DNA of 64,000 nucleotides from Archivesica marissinica (Eukaryota > Mollusca > Bivalvia > Venerida > Vesicomyidae). The stretch's first letter is position 1; each line of letters begins with the position of its first letter. The stretch spans positions 27,835,051 through 27,899,050 of the forward strand of contig CM026401.1 in the NCBI GenBank assembly GCA_014843695.1, read 5' to 3'. Of this stretch, positions 34,337 through 47,500 are shown piece by piece. The notes under the pieces were generated by a model. That model saw nothing but the letters and a program-made list of their open reading frames with translations, was not told the origin of the DNA and ran no database searches. The position numbers were made by a program, and so were the translations under genes.

Positions 34337-34660
34337 CTAGCAATACTAGTATTTGATTAAACTAAGCTATTATTGATATATGGAGGATCAAACCTGATTA
34401 TCCCTGGTTTGACAGTCTAACTTGTTTACCAATTGAGCACTGACCCAGTCTATATTAGCTCAACTGATGTACGCGGCACTAGGTGATGCACCACGACCCC
34501 GGGATCTTCAATGTACGGATAAAAAGGGTGTGCATCACCCCAGGTTGTAACTAACAGAGGAACTCTCGTAATCCTAAAAATAATAAGACGAAGCTTCGAT
34601 TAAAACAGCCAAAACCAATACAGTTAGTGATATGAATAATTTCTACATTTTCCCTTTCAG
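34337..34660. other. single-copy island with degenerate tRNA-SINE
   Basis: At about 34376-34460 the minus strand shows a worn tRNA-like head (CAGTGCTCAATTGGTAAAC ... AGGTTTGATCCTCC). Next, 34470-34560 has GATGCACCACGACCCC and GTGCATCACCCCAGG, a short imperfect inverted match. The stretch ends in a good acceptor-like TTCTACATTTTCCCTTTCAG (AG at 34659-34660). Confidence 0.5.
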
Positions 34661-34776
34661 ACTTGGCAGACGACATTAAAAGATGTTGCTGTTTTCATCA
34701 GATAATGGGAAATTTGTCTTCGATCAACATTTCCAACAGATTGTGTAACAAGCAACATTTAATACCTCTATTTTAA
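34661..34776 (+). other. alternative candidate 3' exon
   Basis: After the acceptor at 34660 a phase 1 frame stays open for about 37 codons (L-A-D-D-I-K-R-C-C-C-F-H-Q ...) to a TAA. It could be a Cys-rich cytoplasmic tail of the lectin gene or chance. There is no homology support, and the exon at 31713 would compete with it. Confidence 0.18.
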
Positions 34777-34932
34777 AACTATATTCCTGTTCAAAGTGAC
34801 CGTCACGAAAAGGCTGTTGTGATGTAATTGTGCCTGGTACGAAACCATGTGTCTGTAAAGAAATCCATCATGTGTAGCATTTTAATATAGATCTACATAA
34901 AGATACATGCATATAGATCATATTTCATCTTA

Positions 34933-36540
34933 TTTTGACTAGGATCGTGTTTGACTAGGATCGTGTTTGACTAGGATCGTGTTTGACTACGATCATGTTT
35001 GTCTATGCTAGTGTTGACTAGGATCGTGTTTGACTACGATCGTGTTTGTCTATGCTCGTGTTTGACTAGGATCGTGTTTGACTAGGATCGTGTTTGACTA
35101 CGATCGTGTTTGACTACGATCGTGTTTGTCTATGCTCGTGTTTGACTACGATCGTATTTGACTACGATCGTGTTTGACTACGATCGTGTTTGACTGTGTT
35201 TGACTATGATCGTGTTTGTATATGATCGTGTTTGACTACGATCGTGTTTGTCTATGAACGTGTTTGACTAGGATCTTTTTTGACTAGGATCGTGTTTGAC
35301 TACGATCGTGTTTGTCTATGATCATGTTTGTCTATGATCGTGTTTGACTACGATCGTGTTTGACTACGATCGTGTTTGACTACGATCGTGTTTGACTACG
35401 ATCGTGTTTGTCAATGATCGTGTTTGACTACGATCGTGTTTGACTACGATCGTGTTTGACTACGATCGTGTTTGACTACGATCGTGTTTGACTACGATCG
35501 TGTTTGACTACGATCGTGTTTGACTAGGATCGTGTTTGTCTATGATCGTGTTTGACTACGATCGTGTTTGTCTATGATCGTGTTTGACTACGATCGTGTT
35601 TGACTACGATCATGTTTGACTACGATCGTGTTTGACTACGATCGTGTTTGTCTATGATCGTGTTTGACTACGATCGTGTTTGACTACGATCGTGTTTGAC
35701 TACGATCGTATTTGACTACGATCGTGTTTGACTACGATCGTGTTTGACTACGATCGTGTTTGACTACGATCGTGTTTGTCAATGATCGTGTTTGTCTATG
35801 ATCGTGTTTGTCTATGATCGTGTTTGACTACGATCGTGTTTGACTAGGATCGTGTTTGTCTATGATCGTGTTTGACTACGATCGTGTTTGTCTATGATCG
35901 TGTTTGACTACAATCGTGTTTGTCAATGATCGTGTTTGTCTATGATCGTGTTTGTCTATGATCGTGTTTGACTACGATCGTGTTTGACTACGATCGTGTT
36001 TGACTACGATCGTATTTGACTAGGATCGTGTTTGACTACGATCGTGTTTGACTAGGATCGTGTTTGACTACGATCGTGTTTGACTACGATCGTGTTTGAC
36101 TAGGATCGTGTTTGTCTATGATCGTGTTTGTCTATGATCGTGTTTGACTACGATCGTGTTTGACTAGGATCGTGTTTGTCTATGATCGTGTTTGACTACG
36201 ATCGTGTTTGTCTATGATCGTGTTTGACTACAATCGTGTTTGTCAATGATCGTGTTTGTCTATGATCGTGTTTGTCTATGATCGTGTTTGACTACGATCG
36301 TGTTTGACTACGATCGTGTTTGACTACGATCGTATTTGACTAGGATCGTGTTTGACTACGATCGTGTTTGACTAGGATCGTGTTTGACTACGATCGTGTT
36401 TGACTACGATCGTGTTTGACTAGGATCGTGTTTGACTACGATCATGTTTGACTAGGATCGTGTTTGACTACGATCGTGTTTGACTACGATCGTGTTTGAC
36501 TACGATCGTGTTTGACTACGATCGTGTTTGACTAGGATCG
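34933..36540. repeat. 16-bp minisatellite, about 100 copies
   Basis: The unit is GATCGTGTTTGACTAC, with alternates GACTAG, GTCTAT and GTCAAT before GATC. The common unit carries the palindrome CGATCG. A 20-unit block (320 bp) marked by CTACAATCGTG occurs at about 35908 and again at 36228, so multi-unit duplication has happened. No ORF of note. Confidence 0.97.
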
Positions 36541-36627
36541 TTTTTTCGTTTTGCTCTGTCCGTCGCTTCGTTTCTCCATATAAAACAATTATAGGAAAGA
36601 AATTAATGAGCGTAGATCACTTTTACA
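36541..36627. other. short single-copy spacer
   Basis: Separates the 16-bp array from a MITE. It ends in CTTTTACA, the left partner of an imperfect 8-bp duplication. Confidence 0.5.
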
Positions 36628-36743
36628 CAGGCGCGTAGCCAGACTGACATTTTATTTACGCAAAATAAACTGGATTTTGCATTATCGTCACCCTCCCCCC
36701 CCCCTGCATGTTTTGCATTTTTTAAATTTCAGATACGCGCCTG
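36628..36743. mobile_element. 116-bp hAT-like MITE
   Basis: Begins CAGGCGCGTAGCCAG and ends AGATACGCGCCTG, so the inverted repeat CAGGCGCGTA is perfect for 10 bp. The flanks CTTTTACA and CTTTTAGC agree at 6 of 8 positions, as an aged 8-bp hAT duplication would. The inside has an 11-C run and no ORF. Confidence 0.65.
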
Positions 36744-36831
36744 CTTTTAGCATGTTTTATTAAAACTGCTGTCGCGCGTATACAGTTGAAAGTGGTCTTT
36801 CTAAATAGGTGGATGACTTTAATGGATAGAA

Positions 36832-38360
36832 AATATATCAGTCCATTAACAACGGAAATAGATTCCAATATATCAGTCCATTATCTCCATTAACGACGGA
36901 AATCGATTCCAATCCATCAGTCCATTATCTCCATTAACGACGGAAATCGATTCCAATCTATCAGTCCGTTAACAACGATAATAGATTCCAATCTATCAGT
37001 CCATTAACAACGATAATAGAATCCGATATGTCAGTCCATTAACAACGGAAATCGACTCCAATCTATCAGTCTATTAACAACAATAATAGACTCCGATCTA
37101 TCAGTCCATTAACAACGGAAATCGAGTCCGATCTATCAGTCAATTAACAACGGAAATCGGTTCCAATAGACACAATGTTCTAGGTATACACCATTGCACT
37201 GAGGGCATAGTCCATTAACAATGGAAATATATTCCAATAGACACAATGTTCTAGGTATACACCATTGCACTGAGGGCATAGTCCATTAACAATGGAAATA
37301 TATTCCAATAGACACAATGTTCTAGGTATACTCCATTGCACTGAGGGCATAGTCCATTAACAATGGAAATATATTCCAATAGACACAATGTTCTAGGTAT
37401 ACACCATTGCACTGAGGGCATAGTCCATTAACAATGGAAATATATTCCAATAGACACAATGTTCTAGGTATACTCCATTGCACTGAGGGCATAGTCCATT
37501 AACAATGGAAATATATTCCAATAGACACAATGTTCTAGGTATACACCATTGCACTGAGGGCATAGTCCATTAACAATGGAAATATATTCCAATAGACACA
37601 ATGTTCTAAGCCTACACCAGTGCACCGAGGGCATAGTCCATTAACAATGGAAATATATTCCAATAGACACAATGTTCTAAGTATACACCATTGCACCGAG
37701 GACATAGTCCATTAACAACGATAATAGACTCCAATATATCAGTCCATTAACAACAATAATAGACTCCGATCTATCAGTCCATTAACAACGGAAATCGAGT
37801 CCGATCTATCAGTCAATTAACAACGGAAATATATTCCAATAGACACAATGTTATAGGTATACACCATTGCACCGAGGGCATAGTCCATTAACAATGGAAA
37901 TATATTCCAATAGACACAATGTTCTAGGTATACACCATTGCACCGAGGACATAGTCCATTAACAATGGAAATATATTCCAATAGACACAATGTTCTAGGT
38001 ATACTCCATTGCACTGAGGACATAGTCCATTAACAACGATAATAGACTCCAATCTATCAGTCCATTAACAACGATAATATACTCCGATCTATCAGTCAAT
38101 TAACAACGATAATAGACTCCGATCTATCAGACCATTAACAACGGAAATCCAGTCCGATCTATCAGTCAATTAACAACGGAAATAGATTCCAATAGACACA
38201 ATGTTATAGGTATACACCATTGCACCGAGGGCATAGTCCCATAACAATGTAAATAGATTCCAATAGACACAATGTTCTAAGCCTACACCAGTGCACCGAG
38301 GGCATAGTCCCATAACAATGTAAATATATTCCAATAGACACAATGTTCTAAGTATGCACC
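36832..38360. repeat. composite minisatellite with 35-bp and 71-bp units
   Basis: The 35-bp unit includes TATCAGTCCATTAACAACG and ATAATAGATTCCAATC. The 71-bp unit keeps TAGTCCATTAACAATGG and AAATATATTCCAA but adds about 36 bp (AGACACAATGTTCTAGGTAT, then ACACCATTGCACTGAGGGCA). Both kinds alternate in blocks: 35-bp units at 36832-37165, 71-bp units at 37166-37710, 35-bp again near 37711-37830, and so on. The 71-bp unit thus arose by insertion into, or fusion with, the 35-bp unit. Confidence 0.93.
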
Positions 38361-38681
38361 ATACACCATTTCACTGAAACCATATTTATATGTTCTCTGA
38401 AAGTTCGATGGCTGGTTGCAATGTCATGGATTCGTACACCCCGAACCCGCGGCTACGACCACATAGCTGCGGGGTACAGGTAAATACAGGATTCACGCTG
38501 ACATAATGTACATGAAGTCAACATTCAAATTGCCATATGTGAGTTGTCCCGAGTACTGAAACATTTAGCTTTCAGTTGAAATGTATATACGTAAATATCG
38601 TGAAACATCACACGTTTGTAAATGGTTGATACAATTGTATTGCAAGCATTACAATGCTAGAAAGTACAATAGATGAATGAT
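38361..38681 (+). other. single-copy island with a weak exon candidate (38404-38479)
   Basis: A GC-richer 76-bp stretch lies between acceptor-like TTCTCTGAAAG (AG at 38402-38403) and donor CAG|GTAAAT (GT at 38480). It is open in two frames; in phase 1 it reads R-W-L-V-A-M-S-W-I-R-T-P then R-T-R-G-Y-D-H-I-A-A-G-Y. No homology is recognised, and its phases do not join to the candidate at 31713 without a stop. It is listed only as something to test with RNA data. Confidence 0.18.
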
Positions 38682-39291
38682 GAAGACGTGTCTTTCAAGC
38701 GCTCGGAAGACGTGTTTCAAGCGCTCGGAAGACGTGTTTCAGGCGCTCGGAAGACGTATTTCAAACGATCGGAAGACGTATTTCAGGTGCTCGGAAGACG
38801 TGTTTCAGGCGCTCGGAAGACGTGTTTCAAGCGCTCGGAAGACGTATTTCAGGTGCTCGGACGACGTGTTTCATGCGATCGTAAGACGTATTTCAGGCTA
38901 TCGAAAGACATGCTTCAAGCGCTCGGAAGACGTGTTTCAGGCGATCGGAAGGCATGCTTCAAGCGCTCGGAAGACGTGTTTCAGGTGCTCGAAAGGCATG
39001 CTTCAAGCGTTCGGAAGACGTGTTTCAGGTGCTCGAAAGGCATGCTTCAAGCGCTCGGAAGACGTGTTTCAGGTGCTCGAAAGGCATGCTTCAAGCGCTC
39101 GGAAGACGTGTTTCAGGTGCTCGGAAGGCATGCTTCAAGCGCTCGGAAGACGTGTTTCAGGTGCTCGGAAGGCATGCTTCAATCGCTCGGAAGACGTGTT
39201 TCAGGTGCTCGGAAGACGTGTTTCAGGCGCTCGGAAGGCATGCTTCAATCGCTCGGAAGACGTGTTTCTGGCACATGGAAGACGTATTTCA
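38682..39291. repeat. 21-bp minisatellite, about 29 copies
   Basis: The unit is close to GCGCTCGGAAGACGTGTTTC plus one A. In the right half it forms 42-bp dimers that alternate GGAAGACGTGTTTCAGGTGC and AAAGGCATGCTTCAAGC. All three + frames are open for about 130-210 codons with seven-residue periods (for example R-S-E-D-V-F-Q). This follows from a stop-free unit divisible by three and is not called as a gene. Confidence 0.95.
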
Positions 39292-39444
39292 TTGTCTCAT
39301 TAGTAGAATAAACAGTAGGCCTATTGAGATATCCGACTTTTAATTTACCATTGCCGCAATTTCTTGGAATATGTTACAGATACAGATACAGATACAGGTA
39401 CTCGTCTTTATAAATAACACATATTGTTTGGAAAGACGGCTATA
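39292..39444. other. spacer with short hexanucleotide tract
   Basis: Contains ACAGATACAGATACAGATAC (about 39375-39395), a small microsatellite next to a SINE. Confidence 0.6.
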
Positions 39445-39616
39445 GTAACCGAGTCATCAGGTTCCCATCGTCTGGGAGAACACCGTAGTACCCGGAGAAA
39501 ACCCACCAGTCCGATCTGGTGACCACCGTACCATCTCACATACTTTCCGGTCCGAGGATCGAACTCGAGTTGCATTGGTGAGAAGTGAGCGCGCTAACCA
39601 CTGCGCTAATCGGACA
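39445..39616 (-). mobile_element. tRNA-derived SINE family 1, copy C
   Basis: On the minus strand it starts CTGTCCGATTAGCGCAGTGG and has a B-box-like GAGTTCGATCCTCGGAC. The block GGTGGTCACCAGATCGGACT and TTTTCTCCGGGTACTACGGT follow as in the copies at 6005 and 8352. The tail is truncated or replaced near 39445. Confidence 0.8.
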
Positions 39617-39829
39617 GCAAGTGACGTCAAAAGAGAGAACATGTAGTAAAGACGAATGTACTTTAAACACAGAAATCAAAAATAATGCTTGCGGATGGTC
39701 GAAGGTTCTACACATGCCTGAAATACTGCTCGAATGGGCAGCAAAGGCCTCCCCCCCCCCAACATCACCTCCATGACATAAGCCGCCTGTATGTTATGAC
39801 TAAAACAAACTAATCTAATACCGAGATAT
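39617..39829. other. single-copy spacer
   Basis: Short unique DNA with a run of 10 C near 39752. Nothing else recognised. Confidence 0.5.
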
Positions 39830-40075
39830 TTATGACATGAAATATCTCTGACATGGTCTGTAATTAACCTTATGTATGACATGCATTGTCTATAATTAAA
39901 CATCACAAGATGCAATATCTCTGGCATTGTCTATAATTAAACATTATGACATGCAATATATCTGTCTATAATTAAACATCATAACATGCAATATCTCTGA
40001 CAGTGTCTATAATTAAATATTATGACATGCAATATCTCTGACATGGTCTATAATTATACATTATAATATGCAATA
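39830..40075. repeat. 41-bp minisatellite, about 6 diverged copies
   Basis: The unit includes ATGACATGCAATATCTCTGA and CATGGTCTATAATTAAACAT. Copies differ by small deletions, and the array abuts the larger 34-bp array. Confidence 0.85.
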
Positions 40076-40080
40076 AATAT

Positions 40081-43000
40081 GCCTCGATATGAGTCCCCGG
40101 TACAAATACAAGTAATATCGATATGAACCTCCGGCAAAAAAGTTATTACGATATGAAACTCTGGTACAAAGACAAGTTATCTCCATATGACCCTCAAAGA
40201 CATCGATATGAGCCTTTGGTACACAGACATGTAACCTCGATATGAGCCTTTGGTACACAGACATGTAACCTGGATATGAGCCCTTGGTACTCAGACATGT
40301 AACCCCGATATGAACATTTGGTACACAGACATGTAACCTCGATATGGGCCTTTGGTACACAGACATGTAACCTGGATATGAGCCCTTGGTACACAGACAT
40401 GTAACCTGGATATGATACCTTGGTACACAGACATGTAACCTGGATATGAGCCTTTGGTACACAGACATGTAACCCCGATATGAGCCTTTGGTACACAAAC
40501 ATGTAACCTGGATATGAGCCCTTGGTACACAGACATGCAACCTGGATATGAGCCCTTGGTACACAGATATGTAACCCCGATATGAGCCCTTGGTACACAG
40601 ACATGTAACCTGGATATGAGCCTTTGGTACACAGACATGTAACCCCGATATGAGCCTTTCGTACACAGACATGTAACCTAGATATGAGCCTTTGGTACAC
40701 AGACATGTAACCCCGATATGAGCCGTTGGTACACAGACATGTAACCTCGATAAGAGCCCTTGGTACACAGACATGTAACCTCGATATGAGCCCTTGATAC
40801 ACATACATGTAACCTCGATATGAGCCTTTGGTACACAGACATATAAGCTCGATATGCGCCCTTGGTACAACGACTTGTAACCTCAATATGAGGCTTTGGT
40901 ACACAGACATGTAACCTCAATATGAGCCCTTGGTACACAGATATATAACCTCGATATGCGCCCTTGGTATAACGACCTATATCCTCGATATGAGCCCTTG
41001 GTACACAGACATGTAACCTCGATTTGAGACATTGGTACACAGATATGTAACCTCGATATGCGCCCTTGGTACAACGACCAATAACCTCGACATGAGTCCT
41101 TGGTACACAGACATGTAACCTGGATATGAGCCCTTGGTACACAGATAAATAACCTCGATATGAGCCCTTGGTACAAAGACAAGTAACCTCGATATGAGCC
41201 CTTGGTACACAGACATGTAACCTCGATATGAGCCTTTGGTACACAGACATGTAACCCCGATATGAGCCTTTGGTATACATACATGTAACCCCGATATGAG
41301 CCCTTGGTACAAAGACATGTAACCTCGACATGGGCCCTGATACAAAGACATGTAACCTCGATATGAGCCCTGATACAAAAACAAGTAACCTGGATATGAG
41401 CCCTTGGTACAACGACAAGTAACCTCGATATGAGCCTTTGGTACACAGACATGTAACCTCGATATGAGCCATTGGTACACAGACATGTAACCTCGATATG
41501 AGCCCTTGGTACACAGACATGTAACCTCGATATGAGCCCTTGGTACAACGACATATAACCTCGATATGAGCCTTTGGTACACAGACATGTAACCTCGATA
41601 TGAACCTTTGGTACACAGATATGTAACCTCGATATGAGCCATTGGTACACAGACATGTAACCTCGATATGAGCCTTTGGTACACAGATATGTAACCTCGA
41701 TATGAGCCTTTGGTACACAGACATGTAACCCCGATATGAGCCTTTGGTACACAGACATGTAACCCCGATATGAGCCTTTGGTACACAGATAAATAACCTC
41801 GATATGAGCCCTTGGTACAAAGACAAGTAACCTCGATATGAGCCCTTGGTACACAGATATGTAACCTGGATATGAGCCTTTGGTACACAGCCATGTAACC
41901 TCGATATGAGCCCTTGGTACACAGACATGTTACCCCGACATGAGCCTTTGGTACAACGACATGTAACCACGATATGAGCCTTTGGTACACAGACATGTAA
42001 CCTCGACATGAGCCTTCGGTACACAGACATGTAACCTCGATATGAGCCTTTGATACACATACATGTAACCTCGATATGAGCCCTTGGTACACAGACATAC
42101 AAGCTCGATATGCGCCCTTGGTATAACGACCTATATCCTCGATATGAGCCCTTAGTACATAGACATGTAACCTCGATTTGAGACATTGGTACACAGATAT
42201 GTAACCTCGATATGCGCCCTTGGTACAACGACCAATAACCTCGACATGAGTCCTTGGTACACAGACATGTAACCTGGATATGAGCCCTTGGTACACAGAT
42301 AAATAACCTCGATATGAGCCCTTGGTACAAAGACAAGTAACCTCGATATGAGCCCTTGGTACACAGACATGTAACCTCGATATGATCCTTTGGTACACAT
42401 ACATGTAACCCTGATATGAGCCCTTGGTACACAGACATGTAACCCCGATATGAGCCTTTGGTATACATACATGTAACCCCGATATGAGCTCTTGGTACAA
42501 AGACATGTAACCTCGACATGGGCCCTGATACAAAGACATATAACCTCGATATGAGCCCTGATACAAAAACAAGTAACCTGGATATGAGCCCTTGGTACAA
42601 CGACAAGTAACCACGATATGAGCCTTTGGTACACAGACATGTAACCTCGATATGAGCCCTTGGTACACAGACATGTAACCTCGATATGAGCCCTTGGTAC
42701 ACAGACATGTAACCTCGATATGAGCCCTTGGTACAACGACATGTGACCTCGATATGAGCCTTTGGTACACAGACATGTAACCACGATATGAACCTTTGGT
42801 ACACAGATATGTAACCTCGATATGAGCCATTGGTACACAGACATGTAACCTCAATATGAGCCTTTGGTACACAGATATGTAAGCTCGATATGAGCCTTTG
42901 GTACACAGACATGTAACCCCGATATGAGCCTTTGGTACACAGACATGTAACCCCGATATGAGCCGTTGGTACACAGACATGTAACCTCGATATGAGCCAT

Positions 43001-44590
43001 TGGTACACAGACATGTAACCTGAATATGAGCCCTTGGTACACAGACATGTAACCTGAATATGAGCCCTTGGTACACAGATATGTAACCCCGATATGAGCC
43101 CTTGGTACACAGATATGTAACCCCGATATGAGCCCTTGGTACACAGACATGTAACCTGGATATGAGCCTTTGGTACACAGACATGTAACCTCGATATGAG
43201 CCTTTGGTACACAGATATGTAACCTCGATATGAGCCTTTGGTACACAGACATGTAACCCCGATATGAGCCTTTGGTACACAGACATGTAACCCCGATATG
43301 AGCCTTTGGTACACAGACATGTAACCTAGATATGAGCCCTTGGTACACAGACATGTAACCTGAATATGAGCCCTTGGTACACAGATATGAAACCCCGATA
43401 TGAGCCCTTGGTACACAGACATGTAACCTGGATATGAGCCTTTGGTACACAGACATGTAACCCCGATATGAGCCCTTGGTACACAGACATGAAACCTCGA
43501 TATGAGCCTTTGGTACACAGACATGTAACCTCGACATGAGCCCTTGGTACAACGACATGTAACCTGGATATGAGCCTTTGGTACACAGCCATGTAACCTC
43601 GATATGAGCCCTTGGTACACTGACATGTAAACTCGACATGAGCCCTTGGTACACAGACATGTTACCCCGACATGAGCCTTTGGTACAACGACATGTAACC
43701 ACGATATGAGCCTTTGGTACACAGACATGTAACCTCGACAGGAGCCTTCGGTACACTGACATGTAACCTCGATATGAGCCCTTGATACACATACATGTAA
43801 CCTCGATATGAGCCCTTGGTATACAGACATGTAAGCTCGATATGCGCCCTTGGTACAACGACTTGTAACCTCGATATGAGCCTTTGGTACACAGACATGT
43901 AACCTCAATATGAGCCCTTGGTACACAGATATATAACCTCGATATGCGCCCTTGGTATAACGACCTATAACCTCGATATGAGCCCTTGGTACACAGACAT
44001 GTAACCTCGATTTGAGACATTGGTACACAGATATGTAACCTGGATATGAGCCCTTGGTACACAGATAAATAACCTCGATATGAGCCCTTGGTACAAAGAC
44101 AAGTAACCTCGATATGAGCCCTTGGTACACAGACATGTAACCTGGATATGAGCCTTTGGTACACAGCCATGTAACCTCAATATGAGCCCTTGGTACACAG
44201 ACATGTAAACTCGACATGAGCCCTTGGTACACAGACATGTTACCCCGATATGAGCCTTTGGTACAACGACATGTAACCACGATATGAGCCTTTGGTACAC
44301 AGACATGTAACCTCGACATGAGCCTTCGGTACACAGACATGTAACCTCGATATGAACCTTTGGTACACAGATATGTAACCTCGATATGAGCCTTTCGTAC
44401 ACAGATAGGTAACCTCGATATGAGCCTTTGGTACAAAGACATGTAACCTCGATATGAACCCTTGGTACAACGACAAGTAGCCTCGATATGAGCCCTGATA
44501 CAAAGACATGGAATCTCGATATGAGCCCTTGGTACAAAACCATGGTAACCTCGTTAAGAGTATCTGGTTTATAGCAAGTAATCTCGGTAT
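40081..44590. repeat. 34-bp minisatellite (family A), about 133 copies
   Basis: The unit includes GATATGAGCCCTTGGTACAC and AGACATGTAACCTC. Variants alter GCCCTT/GCCTTT/GCCGTT, the ACAC/ACAA/AACG segment and CTCGA/CCCGA/CTGGA. The minus strand has no stop in any frame of the common unit, so ORFs up to 1254 codons (40678-44442) appear with a 34-residue period. They are artefacts of the repeat. Long blocks are duplicated (for example 40920-41900 resembles 42110-43220). At the right end units become transitional to the next family. Confidence 0.96.
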
Positions 44591-47500
44591 GAGCCTCTGG
44601 TACAAAGACAAGCAATCTCCGTACGAGCATATGGTACAAAGACATGCAATCTCCGTACGAGCATATGGTACAAAGACATGCAATCTCCGTACGAGAGTAT
44701 GGTACAAAGACAAGCAATCTCGGTACGAAGATATGGTACAAAGACAAGCAATCTCCGTACGAACATATGGTACAAAGACAAGCAATCTCGGTACGAAGAT
44801 ATGGTACAAAGACAAGCAATCTCCGTACGAACATATGGTACAAAGACAAGCAATCTCGGTACGAAGATATGGTACAAAGACAAGCAATCTCCGTACGAAA
44901 ATATGGTACAAAGACAGGCAATCACTGTACGAGAGTATGGTACAAAGACAAGCAATCACTGTACGAGAGTATGGTACAAAGACAGGCAATCTCCGTACGA
45001 GCATATGGTACAAAGACAGGCAATCACTGTACGAGCATATGGTACAAAGACAGGCAATCACTGTACGAGAGTATGGTACAAAGACAGGCAATCACTGTAC
45101 GAGCATATGGTACAAAGACAGGCAATCACTGTACGAGCATATGGTACAAAGACATGCAATCTCCGTACGAGCATATGGTACAAAGACAGGCAATCACTGT
45201 ACGAGCATATGGTACAAAGACAGGCAATCACTGTACGAGCATATGGTACAAAGACAGGCAATCACTGTACGAGCATATGGTACAAAGACAAGCAATCTCC
45301 GTACGAGCATATGGTACAAAGACAGGCAATCACTGTACGAGAGTATGGTACAAAGACAAGCAATCTCCGTACGAACATATGGTACCAAGACAAGCAATCT
45401 CGGTACGAAGATATGGTACAAAGACAAGCAATCTCCGTACGAAAATATGGTACAAAGACAAGCAATATCGGTACGAACATATCGTACAAAGACATGTAAT
45501 CTCGGTACGAACATATGGTACAAAGACAAGCTATGTCGGTACGAACATATGGTACAAAGACAAGCAATCTCGGTACGAACATATGGTACAAAGACAAGCA
45601 ATCTCCGTACGAACATATGGTACAAAGACAGGCAATCACTGTACGAGCATATGGTACAAAGACAAGCAATCTCCGTACGAGCATATGGTACAAAGACAGG
45701 CAATCACTGTACGAGAGTATGGTACAAAGACAAGCAATCTCCGTACGAACATATGGTACAAAGACAAGCAATCTCGGTACGAAGATATGGTACAAAGACA
45801 AGCAATCTCCGTACGAAAATATGGTACAAAGACAAGCAATATCGGTACGAACATATCGTACAAAGACATGTAATCTCGGTACGAACATATGGTACAAAGA
45901 CAAGCAATCTCGGTACGAACATATGGTACAAAGACAAGCAATCTCGGTACGAACATATGGTACAAAGACAAGCAATCTCCGTACGAACATATGGTACAAA
46001 GACAAGCAATCTCCGTACGAAGATATGGTACAAATACAAGCAATCTCGGTACGAACATATGGTACAAAGACAAGCAATCTCCGTACGAACATATGGTACA
46101 AAGACAAGCAATATCGGTACGAACATATGGTACAAAGACAAACAATCTCGGTACGAACATATGGTACAAAGACAAGCAATCTCGTTACGAACATATGGTA
46201 CAAAGACAAGCACTCTCCGTACGAACATATGGTACAAAGACAAGCAATATCGGTACGAACATATGGTACAAAGACAAGCAATATCGGTATGAACATATGG
46301 TACAAAGACGAGCAATATAGGTACGAACATATGGTAAAAAGACGAGCAAAATCGGTACGAACATATGGTACAAAGACAAGCAATCTCCGTACGAACATAT
46401 CGTACAAAGACGAGCAATATCCTTACGAACATATGGTACAAAGACAAGCAATATCGGTATGAACATATCGTACAAAGCCGAGCAATATCCGTACGAACAT
46501 ATTGTACAAAGACGAGCAATATCAGTACGAACATATTGTACAAAGACAAGCAATATCGGTACGAGCATATGGTACAAAGACAAGCAATATCGGTACGAAC
46601 ATATGGTACAAAGACAAGCAATCTCGGTACGAACATATGGTACAAAGACAAGCAATCTCCGTACGAACATATGGTACAAAGACAAGCAATATCGGTACGA
46701 ACATATGGTACAAAGACAAGCACTCTCGGTACGAACATATGGTACAAAGACAAGCAATATCGGTACGAACATATGGTACAAAGACAAGCAATATCAGTAA
46801 GAGCATATGGTACAAAGACAAGCAATATCGGTACGAACATATGGTACAAAGACAAGCAATCTCAGTACGAACATATGGTACAAAGACAAGCAATATCGGT
46901 ACGAACATATGGTACAAAGACAAGTAATCTCGGTATGAGATTCTGGTACAAAGTCATGTAATCTCGTTACGAACATATGGTACAAATACGAGCAATATCG
47001 GTACGAACATATGGTACAAAGACGAGCAATATCGGTACGAACATATGGTACAAAGTCAGGCAATCTCGGTACGAACATATGGTACAAAGACATGTAATCT
47101 CGGTATGAACATCTGGTACAAAGACAAGCAATATCGGTACGAAGATATGGTACAAAGACAAGCAATCTCCGTACGAACATATGGTACAAAGACAAACAAT
47201 CTCGGTACGAACATATGGTACAAAGACAAACAATCTCGGTACGAACATATGGTACAAAGACAAACAATCTCGGTACGAACATATGGTACAAAGACAAACA
47301 ATCTCGGTACGAACATATGGTACAAAGACAAGCAATATCGGTATGAACATATGGTACAAAGACAAGCAATATCGGTATGAACATATGGTACAAAGACAAG
47401 CAATATCGGTACGAACATATGGTACAAAGGCGAGCAATATCGGTACGAACATATGGTACAAAGACATGTAATCTCGGTATGAACATATGGTACAAAGACA

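Noticed and set aside
34933..36540. CRISPR-like array
   Set aside because: Repeats are directly adjacent with no spacers, the genome is eukaryotic, and no cas-like gene is present. The same applies to the other arrays.
38673..39343. Three overlapping + strand ORFs with heptad-like periods (R-S-E-D-V-F-Q)
   Set aside because: The unit is 21 bp and stop-free, so seven-residue periodicity arises automatically and is not evidence for a coiled coil.
40678..44442. 1254-codon minus-strand ORF, Cys/Tyr/Leu-rich
   Set aside because: It is the translation of a 34-bp tandem repeat whose common unit has no stop in any minus frame. All three frames give similar long ORFs, and no start, terminus or domain exists.
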